From positions 124,001 through 188,000 of the forward strand of contig CAVVPS010000010.1 in the NCBI GenBank assembly GCA_963750195.1: a DNA stretch of 64,000 nt, read 5' to 3'. Shown here piece by piece: positions 27,273-34,036 of this stretch. The stretch comes from AP-15 sp963750195 (GTDB lineage Bacteria; Pseudomonadota; Alphaproteobacteria; ATCC43930; CGMCC-115725). Position 1 is the first letter of the stretch. Every line of letters starts with the position of its first letter. The translations under genes were made by a program, and so were the position numbers. The notes below the pieces were generated by a model. It was not told the origin of the DNA. It made no database searches and worked only from the letters and a program-made list of their open reading frames with translations.

Positions 27273-27358
27273 GTCAGGCCCGGCCTTGTGCCCGGGCATC
27301 CACGGCAACGGCAGTTGGGCGGTGCGTCGTGGATGGCCGGGGCAAGCCCGGCCATGAC
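27273..27358. repeat. Inverted pair of REP-like palindromes
   Basis: 27273-27304 (beginning GTCAGGCCCGGCCTTGTGCC) and 27328-27358 (CGTGGATGGCCGGGGCAAGC then CCGGCCATGAC) are near-complementary copies in opposite orientation, 23 bases apart. Each is itself a hairpin (CCGGGC/GCCCGG type). The motif is the abundant intergenic palindrome known from Bradyrhizobium-like genomes (established pattern, from memory). A third copy is at 32329. Confidence 0.7.
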
Positions 27359-27449
27359 AGTCTAAAGTAATCTTATGTCTGCAGCTGAGCACTAGATCTG
27401 TTGTCAGCCGGTGCATGCCTGTTGCCAGTGAATTGAGGAGGCCATCGCG

Positions 27450-28157
27450 ATGAAACTGAAGGGCGCGACCATTCCCGATGCAATCGTCGAGCGGGTGACT
27501 GCGCGGCGCGGCGCCGAGCATTGCTTTGCCGATCTCGACCCGGCGCGCACGGCGCTTGTGGTGATCGATCTGCAGCATGCCTTCATGACCGACGGGGTGG
27601 GGCATGCGGTGTGCCCGGCGGCGCGCGATATCGTGCCGGCGGTCAACCGTCTGGCGGCGGCGGTGCGGGAGTCGGGCGGCGTCGTCTTTTGGATCCAGAT
27701 GACCCACGACGCGCGTTGCCTCGACGAATGGTCGGTGGCGCACGAGATGGCCTCGCCTGAAATGCGCGAGAAACGCATCGCCGCTCTTTCCGAAGGAACG
27801 CTCGGTCATCAGCTGTGGCCCGATCTCGACGTGCGGCCGGAGGACGAAATCGTCAACAAATATCGCTACAGCGCCTTTATGCCCGGGACTTCGGAATTGC
27901 CCGGGCGGCTGCGGGCGCGCGGCTTCGACACGGTGCTGATCACCGGCACCGTCACCAATGTCTGCTGCGAAAGCTCGGCGCGCGACGCCAATATGACGAA
28001 CTTTCGCACGATCATGGTCAGCGACGGCAATGCCGCGAGCACCCAGGAGGAGCATGAGGCCTCGCTCAGCGCCTTCTACAACGTCTTCGGCGACGTCATG
28101 GACACCGATATGATCATCGCCAATCTCCGGCGCGTGAAATCGGCGCGGGCGGCTTAG
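27450..28157 (+). CDS. Isochorismatase-family cysteine hydrolase
   Basis: 235 residues. The catalytic triad is visible: Asp in ALVVIDLQHAFM, Lys in EIVNKYRYSAFM and nucleophile Cys in TGTVTNVCCESSARDA. The cis-peptide region LITGTVTN fits the family. Members hydrolyse isochorismate, N-carbamoyl compounds, nicotinamide or biuret; this one lacks partners that would point to one substrate. GAGGAGG is positioned before ATG 27450. Followed 31 bases later by an HpaI-type aldolase on the same strand. Confidence 0.9.
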   Translation: MKLKGATIPDAIVERVTARRGAEHCFADLDPARTALVVIDLQHAFMTDGVGHAVCPAARDIVPAVNRLAAAVRESGGVVFWIQMTHDARCLDEWSVAHEMASPEMREKRIAALSEGTLGHQLWPDLDVRPEDEIVNKYRYSAFMPGTSELPGRLRARGFDTVLITGTVTNVCCESSARDANMTNFRTIMVSDGNAASTQEEHEASLSAFYNVFGDVMDTDMIIANLRRVKSARAA

Positions 28158-28188
28158 CCTCGTCATCGGAGCGCGAAGGGAGGGCAAC

Positions 28189-28980
28189 ATGAGAGAAAAC
28201 CGGGTAAAGCGCATCTTGCGCGAGGGCGGTCTGGCCTTGGGAACCCATGTCGGCGGCATTCCCGACCCGCAGATCGTCGAGATCATCGGGCTGGCCGGCT
28301 TTGACGCCGCCTTTATCGACATGGAGCATACCAGCTTCGATCTGCACGACGTCCAGGCGATGGTCATGGCGGCAGAGCGGGTCGGGATCACCCCGATCGT
28401 GCGTACGCCGGGTTTCGACCCGGCCTTTATCCTGCGCCTCCTCGACATGGGCGTGCAGGGCGTCCAGGTGCCGCATGTCGGCAGCGCCGAGATGGCGCGC
28501 GCGGCGGTGCAGGCGGTGCGCTATCCGCCGCAGGGCGAGCGCGGCATGGCGGCGGGCAGCCGCGCCGCCGAATACGGCCGCATTCCGCTGATCGAGCACA
28601 TGGCGCAGTCGAATCGCGAGATCCTGCTCGCCTGCATGATCGAGGACATGGCGGCGGTCGAGCGCATCGACGAGATCGCCGCGGTTGAAGGCGTCGATCT
28701 GTTGGCGGTCGGGCCGTCAGATCTGTCGCGCTCGCTCGGGGTCAGCGGAACGCCCGATCATCCAAGGTTGGTGGCGGCGATCGACCGGGTGCGGGAAGCA
28801 GCGAAAAGGAGCGCCGGCGCCAAGCTCGCACTGCCGCTCAACCACGCGGCTTTTCCGCGCAACGCCGCACAGCTCAAGGAACTCGGCGCTGGCTATACCA
28901 ATTGTGCACCGACACCGGAAGCGCGCCTGCTGCATTCGATGCGCGAGCAGGCGGCTGAAGCCCGCCGGCTCCTCGGCTAA
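28189..28980 (+). CDS. HpcH/HpaI-family aldolase
   Basis: 263 residues of the class II, metal-dependent 2-keto-3-deoxy acid aldolase family. FIDMEHTSFDLHDVQ contains the substrate/base motif, RVGITPIVRTPG the phosphate/carboxylate Arg, and CMIEDMAAVERIDEIAAVEG the metal-binding Glu, with later Asp in LLAVGPSDLSRSLG. GAAGGGAGGG precedes the ATG. It is probably co-transcribed with the cysteine hydrolase and may cleave a 2-keto-3-deoxy acid to pyruvate and an aldehyde; the actual substrate is not deducible. Confidence 0.9.
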   Translation: MRENRVKRILREGGLALGTHVGGIPDPQIVEIIGLAGFDAAFIDMEHTSFDLHDVQAMVMAAERVGITPIVRTPGFDPAFILRLLDMGVQGVQVPHVGSAEMARAAVQAVRYPPQGERGMAAGSRAAEYGRIPLIEHMAQSNREILLACMIEDMAAVERIDEIAAVEGVDLLAVGPSDLSRSLGVSGTPDHPRLVAAIDRVREAAKRSAGAKLALPLNHAAFPRNAAQLKELGAGYTNCAPTPEARLLHSMREQAAEARRLLG

Positions 28981-29020
28981 ACCGAGCTGCCGCCGGCCCG
29001 ACCAAGAGCAGCGGCGTATG

Positions 29021-29200
29021 CTGAAATTCCCGTGAATCGGGAAATTTAACGGGAATTTTCCATTTTTCATCGCCCACACTTCGAATAATATTAGCAATTT
29101 CAAGATCATAGGGAAATTCACGCATCCTCGAACCGGGAATTCAAAATTCGCTAACCGGGAACTCGAATCGGGTAACCGGGAATTCACGGGAAATCGGACC
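29021..29200. repeat. AT-richer spacer with 21-22 base repeats and inverted ends
   Basis: AACCGGGAA(T/C)TC occurs at 29131, 29153 and 29174, a spacing of 21-22 bases. The 11-mer TTCCCGTGAAT near 29027 reappears inverted (ATTCACGGGAA) near 29182, so the ~180-base segment has short inverted ends. It lies between the aldolase and ridA in a gene-free stretch (28981-29452); the rest of that stretch shows nothing recognisable. It might be a miniature mobile element or protein-binding array. Confidence 0.5.
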
Positions 29201-29452
29201 ATCGAGTGAGAGTAGGCCGGCAGGGGCCCCTGGGCGTCGCCCTTGAGATCGACCTGGACATCCCCACCGGTTGCTTCGCAGGAAATCTGCACCAAAAACC
29301 CCTCTCTTTGGCAAAGTCGCGCCGACCGTCTCGGGAGCGTCACCGATACGATGCGATTATGGCAATTTTGCCCTCGACGAGTTTCGAGAGCCCGCGTGCC
29401 CGGGGAAGGAGCCACGCTTTGCCTCTAACCTCGCTCCGTTTCTAACGCCCGA

Positions 29453-29848
29453 TCAACCGGTTGCTCTGCGAGCGAGGAGATCGATTTCGACGAGCGCGCC
29501 GCGGGCGAGAGCGGTTACACCGATGCAGGTTCGCGCCGGCAGCCTTCCGGTTGCAAAATAGGATTGATAGACGGCGTTCATCGCCGCGTAATCCCGCTCG
29601 AACTCGGTCAAGTAAACCCGAGCGAATACCACCTGCTCGAGGGCGCTGCCGGCGCCGGCAAGTACGCGCCGCAGATTTTCGATGACCTGGCGGGTCTGCG
29701 CTTCGACCCCTTGAGGTAATGGGGCGCTGTCGTCTTCAGGATCGGTCGGCATTTGGCCGGTCACGAACAGCCAGCCATCGACTGCGGTGGCATGGCTGAA
29801 CGGCGCAACCGGTGTCGGTGCGCCGGGAACCATCAGGAATTCGATCAT
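29453..29848 (-). CDS. RidA/YjgF/YER057c-family protein
   Basis: 131 residues from MIEFLMVPGAPTPVAPFSHA. LFVTGQMPTDPE, VIENLRRVLAGAGSALEQVV, FARVYLTEFERDYAAMNAVY and LPARTCIGVTALARGALVEI match the family, including the Arg in PART that contacts enamine/imine substrates. These trimers hydrolyse reactive 2-aminoacrylate or act on related imines. ATG 29848 with GAGAGG upstream is preferred over 29887. Confidence 0.88.
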   Translation of the reverse strand: MIEFLMVPGAPTPVAPFSHATAVDGWLFVTGQMPTDPEDDSAPLPQGVEAQTRQVIENLRRVLAGAGSALEQVVFARVYLTEFERDYAAMNAVYQSYFATGRLPARTCIGVTALARGALVEIDLLARRATG

Positions 29849-29896
29849 CCTCTCATTCTCACGGCAAATGGGGGCCGAAAGGTGCAATAGACTGGG

Positions 29897-30091
29897 TACT
29901 GGGGCGTATGATCCGCGATGATCAGGACTTTGCCACGCATATGGACTCCACGCAGTTCAACCCGGTGAAACGTGGTCTGTGGAACATCCGGACGGCGCAT
30001 TCGCGTTTCGCCGGTGCTTGGCCAACGGGCTCTATCCGGCAGGATGAATGGGCGGTTGTGATGAACCCCGGAGACAGGCGAGCAGTGGTGA
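29897..30091 (+). pseudogene. RAYT (REP-associated tyrosine transposase) 3' remnant, left copy
   Basis: Reads IRDDQDFATHMDSTQFNPVK, the C-terminal part of Y1/IS200-like REP transposases, then shifts frame near 29985 to continue FAFRRCLANGLYPAG, a stop where Trp is expected, and MGG. It ends TGEQ-W-stop at 30091. The N-terminal HUH catalytic half is absent. The tail matches the one of the opposite-strand RAYT at 31644-32207, and the two tails point at each other. Confidence 0.7.
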
Positions 30092-30134
30092 GTCCGAAAC
30101 GGAAAGCGAGCGGAGCGCAACCGGGGCGGTTCAC

Positions 30135-30161
30135 GGCGGAATACGCTGTCGCTGTTCCGCC
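30135..30161. repeat. REP palindrome, left
   Basis: GGCGGAA and TTCCGCC flank a short loop (27 bases in all), followed by CCTACGCTTGCTG. It sits just beyond the RAYT tail, where such palindromes are normally found. An inverted partner is at 31574-31599. Confidence 0.75.
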
Positions 30162-30247
30162 CTACGCTTGCTGAACTCGCGCAGCTACGGCGTCGGCAAG
30201 AGCACCATTTCGAGGCTGACGGGATATAGCCGGGAGGGCTTTGTCCG

Positions 30248-30751
30248 ATGACCAGACAAACAGAAGGTGAGAATGTTGGGCATGCGCTCCCGAGTGACGA
30301 TAAAATACTCGCTGCCATCGGCACCATAGCTCTACGCCACGGCCAACTTGATAACGCTCTCAGAATGACAATTAAAGACTTAACCGGAGTAGAAAAGACA
30401 GAAGCTTTGGACGCAACAGTGAGAGACGGATCGCGCGAGCTTAGAGATCGTGTCCGTAGACTTGCACGGCAATGCCTTGGCGAAGGGGCGCCTCTCGTGC
30501 GTCTCCAAGCCATCTTGGAGAGGGCCGCGCGTGCAACCTACAAGCGCAACGAATTATTGCACGCGGTATGGGGAACGGAACTGGATGGTGACCCGATGAT
30601 GCGTGGCGATGATCACAAATTCCGACCGATACCGAGCATACAAGAGCTGAAAGGCTTGGACGAGGAAATCGCTAATATAATCGTCAACTTAATCGACGCC
30701 CGGTTTAACGGTTTTCTTTTTGAGGCACTTAAAAACCAAGCGTACTCCTGA
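30248..30751 (+). CDS. HEPN-like protein, candidate toxin or nucleic-acid enzyme
   Basis: 167 residues, all-helical in appearance: LAAIGTIALRHGQLDNALRM, a basic segment SRELRDRVRRLARQ, and YKRNELLHAVWG. The last contains R100-N-E-L-L-H105, which fits the R-x4-H catalytic pattern of HEPN RNases. No signal peptide or membrane segment. DNA is AT-richer than neighbours. It is followed 25 bases later by a membrane protein and both lie between inward-facing RAYT tails. The HEPN assignment rests on one motif and the helical pattern, so it is tentative; other DUF families share this helical layout. Confidence 0.6.
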   Translation: MTRQTEGENVGHALPSDDKILAAIGTIALRHGQLDNALRMTIKDLTGVEKTEALDATVRDGSRELRDRVRRLARQCLGEGAPLVRLQAILERAARATYKRNELLHAVWGTELDGDPMMRGDDHKFRPIPSIQELKGLDEEIANIIVNLIDARFNGFLFEALKNQAYS

Positions 30752-30776
30752 CCCGATTTCCGAAAGGGTGAGGCGA

Positions 30777-31521
30777 TTGGATACATCATCAACATCAGCA
30801 TGGGATTGGATTTCAATTGTATTTAATGGTCTAGCAATATTTTTTTTTGCCATTGTCATTTACTCCCTTCTTCCGTCGAAGTCCAAAGCATCCAAACGAA
30901 GTGCGGTGAGTGCGGTGATTTTGGCCATGTTTTGTGCTGTTTTGGGAAACCCAGACAGAATCGCATCACTGAAATTCTTGGGCTTCGAGACACAGACGCG
31001 AGAGCTCACGAAAACAATCGATGACGCCAAAGAGGCAATACGCCAAATCAGGGAACTCGCTGTTGTCACCGCCGAGGAGTTAATCGATCTGCGTGAGAAC
31101 TCAAACGCATTGTTGGCCGGGGGGCCAGGACGAGACGAATTCAGAGAGCAGGACAAATTCACAGCAAAAATACTTGAAGTGTTACAAAAAATGAGGCTCC
31201 CGCGGGATCAGTTGGCCGCAGTTGGGCAGTCGGATAAGAACGTCATCATGAACTTCTATGCCTACGCCGCCTATCGCTTCGGCAGAGATGCCCTCCCGCA
31301 AAGCAAATGGAAAGACATCGATAATGCTTATAATACGCAAGCCGCGAAACATCCACCTGTCGCCAGATCAATGCCAAGCGCTTCTCGACACCTTCCACAT
31401 CGATAGCGCGAAGTTCGCTGAGTACATGGAGGACTATCGGTACTATGTGAAGACAGGTGAGCAGCGGCGGCCAGAAGTGTGGACACATCGGAAAGATTGG
31501 GGTTTTGGATTGCGAAAGTGA
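30777..31521 (+). CDS. Membrane-anchored coiled-coil protein, frameshifted
   Basis: TTG 30777 is chosen because GAAAGGGTGAGG lies just before it. Two membrane segments follow: WISIVFNGLAIFFFAIVIYS and SAVSAVILAMFCAVLG. A cytoplasmic helical/coiled part comes next (TRELTKTIDDAKEAIRQIRE, EELIDLRENSNALL). Near 31350 one extra C moves the frame; removing it gives AAKIHLSPDQCQALLDTFHI then FAEYMEDYRYYVKTGEQRRP to the stop at 31521. No catalytic motif is evident. It shares low GC and location with the HEPN-like gene, suggesting they arrived and act together (inference). Confidence 0.55.
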
Positions 31522-31573
31522 GTCGTGCGATGGGCGCCCGATTAAAATGTCACCCCGATGCCAGCAAGCGTAG

Positions 31574-31599
31574 GGCGGAACAGCGTAGCGCATTCCGCC
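31574..31599. repeat. REP palindrome, right (inverted partner of 30135)
   Basis: GGCGGAA at 31574-31580 pairs with TTCCGCC at 31593-31599. With the flanking CAGCAAGCGTAGG it is the reverse complement of the left REP context, so the cassette between them has inverted repeat ends of roughly 150 bases including the RAYT tails. Confidence 0.75.
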
Positions 31600-31643
31600 T
31601 CGAACCGCCCCGACTGCGCTTCGCTCGCTTGCCGTTTTCGAAT

Positions 31644-32207
31644 TCACCGCTGCTCGCCTGTCTCCCGCGGATCATCAGCACCGCCCATCCATCCTGCCGG
31701 ATAGAGCCCGTCCGCCACACATGGGCGAAACGAAGAATGCGGTCTATCCGCCCGATGCGCCCCCTCCCTAACCCTCCCCCGCCCGCGGGGGAGGGAAGGG
31801 TGGGGGCCGGGTTGAAATCAATGTGTCCAAGTGAGCCGCGCAGTCCTGATCATGGCCGGATCGTATGTTCCCAGTACCGTCGCTGCCAAATGCCGCGTTC
31901 GCCTCAGCTGGCCATGACGGGTGATCGCGGTTCACCGGTGGGCGCAGATTTCGAGAACGCGATCTTGATCGCGCGCCATCGGCTGGGGAAGTCGGGGTCG
32001 CCTTCGGGCAAGGTCCACAGACAGTGAATGTGGTTCGGAAGGACAACCCAGCCGTCGATGTGAAACGGAGTGCGGATGCGCGCCTGACGGATTGCGTCGC
32101 GCAATACGATGATACGCGTCACGCATAGGTCCGACCGGCGGTTGAGCAGGGTGACCGTGAAGAAGAACGTTCCGCCCGGGACCTAATTTCGGCGATACTC
32201 CGGCATG
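31644..32207 (-). pseudogene. RAYT (REP-associated tyrosine transposase), degenerate
   Basis: From ATG 32207: MPEYRRN, an in-frame TAG, then VPGGTFFFTVTLLNRRSDL and RTPFHIDGWVVLPNHIHCLW with the HUH histidines (HIH), then RWRAIKIAFSKSAPTGE. After frameshifts, GIWQRRYWEHTIR (around 31855-31890) and DQDCAAHLDT follow. A GC-rich hairpin (31772-31795) replaces part of the middle, and the end is SSFRPCVADGLYPAGWMGGA to the stop at 31644. Early stop plus several breaks make it inactive. These transposases normally mobilise REP palindromes. Confidence 0.75.
31772..31795. repeat. Perfect GC-rich hairpin inside the RAYT remnant
   Basis: CCCTCCCCCG pairs with CGGGGGAGGG around CCCG. It interrupts the RAYT coding remnant and looks like an inserted intergenic palindrome of the kind common between genes in Hyphomicrobiales. 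It lies on neither end of a functional gene. Confidence 0.6.
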
Positions 32208-32328
32208 AGGGGAGTATGCCCGGCCTTGGAGAATAGCGGAATGCGCTAAGCTTCCCCGCGCTAGGCTTGCTGGCGGTCGGATCGGGCGAATCGGAATTCG
32301 GGCGCCGTATGGGCGAGACGAAGGAAGG

Positions 32329-32360
32329 CGTGGATGGCCGGGTCAAGCCCGGCCAAGACG
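32329..32360. repeat. REP-like palindrome, third copy
   Basis: CGTGGATGGCCGGGTCAAGC followed by CCGGCCAAGACG, the same palindrome as at 27328-27358 with a few substitutions. It lies between the RAYT start and higA. Confidence 0.7.
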
Positions 32361-32413
32361 GCTATTACTGAAGGTTGCCACCCGAAATCCGGACGCGCTT
32401 CGTGCTCTATTAT

Positions 32414-32713
32414 TCAGCACGGGGGCGGCGTCGAGAAATGTCTCACCTTGATGGTGTCCGATCGTTGCTGGGCTTGCCACAGATCGTATTGCAGCTGCAG
32501 CTGCAGCCAGCTTTCCGGTGAACGCCCGAACGCCTTGGACAATCGGATTGCCATGTCGGGGGAAATCCCGGCATGGCCGTTGAGCAGCGCGGAGAGCGTA
32601 CGTCGCGAAATGCTGAGCCCCTCAGCGGCAGCCGTGACGGTCAGCCCCAAAGGGTCGAGGCACAGCTCCTTGATGACTTCGCCCGGATGCGGCGGGTTGT
32701 GCATTCGCGACAT
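32414..32713 (-). CDS. higA: HigA-family antitoxin
   Basis: 99 residues. HNPPHPGEVIKELCLDPLGL is the hallmark start of HigA, followed by an XRE helix-turn-helix (LTVTAAAEGLSISRRTLSAL, LNGHAGISPDMAIRLSKAFG) and PESWLQLQLQYDLWQA. AAGGAGAG is placed before ATG 32713. It would neutralise HigB and repress the operon. The toxin gene lies 26 bases upstream on the same strand, the HigB-first order typical of this type. Confidence 0.92.
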   Translation of the reverse strand: MSRMHNPPHPGEVIKELCLDPLGLTVTAAAEGLSISRRTLSALLNGHAGISPDMAIRLSKAFGRSPESWLQLQLQYDLWQAQQRSDTIKVRHFSTPPPC

Positions 32714-32739
32714 TGTGTTCTTACTCTCCTTCGCATCGT

Positions 32740-33018
32740 TCAGTGGTAATCGACTAAATCGACATTGGTCACGTCATGACCCTCAAACTCGAAAATCACC
32801 CGCCAGTTGCCGGAGATCGAAACAGACCATTGGCCCGCCCGGGCGCCAAGAAGGGGATGCAGCCGGGCACCGGGCAGAGCCATGTCGGATGGCACCGAGG
32901 CTGTTGCAAGAGCCGCCAGCACCGCGCGCAGCCGCTTCAAGTGTTGAGGAGAGACGCCACTCGTGTCGCCGCGTAAATACAATCGCTCCAACCCTCTATG
33001 GCGAAAGCGGAGGATCAT
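32740..33018 (-). CDS. higB: HigB/RelE-family toxin
   Basis: 92 residues. RHRGLERLYLRGDTSGVSPQ, LKRLRAVLAALATA, GARLHPLLGARAGQWSVSIS and GNWRVIFEFEGHDVTNVDLV match the 'plasmid maintenance killer' type of HigB, a ribosome-dependent mRNase. The C-terminal VDLVDYH has the usual Tyr-His end. It pairs with the HigA gene directly downstream. Confidence 0.92.
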   Translation of the reverse strand: MILRFRHRGLERLYLRGDTSGVSPQHLKRLRAVLAALATASVPSDMALPGARLHPLLGARAGQWSVSISGNWRVIFEFEGHDVTNVDLVDYH

Positions 33019-33119
33019 GGTGAGAAGCGTAACTTCTCACATCACACAGCGTCAAGGATGTATGTCACACGCCCTGCGCTCGCCAGGTTTGGCGCGGTCG
33101 AAACGGTGGAGGCGGGCGT

Positions 33120-33749
33120 TCAGATCTGGAGGTCGTCGGCTTTTTTGTTCAGCGAAGCGATCAGGCCGTCGATGCCGGTGGTGCGCAGGATGGCGGCGAA
33201 TTCCGATCGCCGCGTCGCCAGCTCGCTGATCGTCCCGGATAGGTAGACGTCGCGAATTTGCCAAGCGGTGTCGTTGTCGTGCACCACGTAATTGATCGAA
33301 ACTGGTTCGCCGTCCGCTTTGATGATTTGAGTTCGGACCAACGTGCCGTGCTTGATCTGCTGTTCGCCGAGGACCTGGAACCGTTCGCCGGCGTAATCAT
33401 CGAACCGGGTGGCGTAGACGGCGCCGATGTAGCGGCCATAGGCGGCCGCGGCGCGCCGCTTTTGGTCGGTCGTCAGCCGGTACCATAACGGCCCGATCGA
33501 CAGCCGCGCCATGAACGGTATGTCAAACGAGGCGAGCAGGACCGGCTCCAATTTCTGGTAGCGGCCCTTGGCCCCCAAGGTCGCGGCGTGCTGCATCGTA
33601 TCGAGCAGCTGAGCATAGAACTGCTGGACCGTCTCCGTCGGGCCCGGCGCCGCCGCCGCCGGGACGGGCGACCAGAATACCAGCCAACCGACCAAGACCA
33701 GGCAGAAGCCGGAGAGCTTGCGCATTGGGGGCGATCGGCGTTGCAGCAT
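33120..33749 (-). CDS. MlaC/Ttg2D-family phospholipid-binding protein
   Basis: 209 residues with a signal peptide (KLSGFCLVLVGWLVFWSPVP then AAAAPG). The mature part shows the MlaC pattern: VQQFYAQLLDTMQHAATLGA, FDIPFMARLSIGPLWYRLT, FDDYAGERFQVLGEQQ, INYVVHDNDTAWQIRDVYLS and SELATRRSEFAAILRTTGID. These periplasmic carriers move phospholipids between outer and inner membrane. ATG 33749 has GGAGGGTGACC upstream; GTG 33755 is too close to it. No mlaFEDB or mlaA lies nearby. Confidence 0.88.
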   Translation of the reverse strand: MLQRRSPPMRKLSGFCLVLVGWLVFWSPVPAAAAPGPTETVQQFYAQLLDTMQHAATLGAKGRYQKLEPVLLASFDIPFMARLSIGPLWYRLTTDQKRRAAAAYGRYIGAVYATRFDDYAGERFQVLGEQQIKHGTLVRTQIIKADGEPVSINYVVHDNDTAWQIRDVYLSGTISELATRRSEFAAILRTTGIDGLIASLNKKADDLQI

Positions 33750-34036
33750 GGTCACCCTCCAGTTTCACTCGGTCGCTACATGGTCCACGACGCCCCTCCG
33801 AGCGAGGATGGGCATCCCTTAGCCGCAGCCCACACGATAGTCGAGAGGTTCGGCTTGGCGCGTTCCGGCCTGGGGTATATGTCGGTCTTCGACAAACCGT
33901 AGGGCTTGGGGTCGTCGAGATTGCTTCGTCGCTGCGCTCCTCGCAATGACGAACCGCGCGGACGGAGGTGGGGATTTTCATGGAGGCTGCGCGGGGTTAG
34001 GGTGGGCGATCCGAATCCCGAATGCGGTAGGGCAGT

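Noticed and set aside
27228..28448. Long minus-strand open frame continuing the kinase gene to 28448 (700 codons)
   Set aside because: It is the GC-rich antisense of the cysteine hydrolase and aldolase genes; the kinase family start is ATG 27227.
29131..29185. CRISPR array suggested by 21-22 base spaced repeats
   Set aside because: Only three short degenerate units with spacers of about 10 bases, and no cas genes; it does not fit CRISPR repeat/spacer lengths.
31772..31795. Hairpin as terminator of the membrane coiled-coil gene
   Set aside because: It lies 250 bases downstream, inside the RAYT remnant, and has no T-run; it is more likely an intergenic palindrome.
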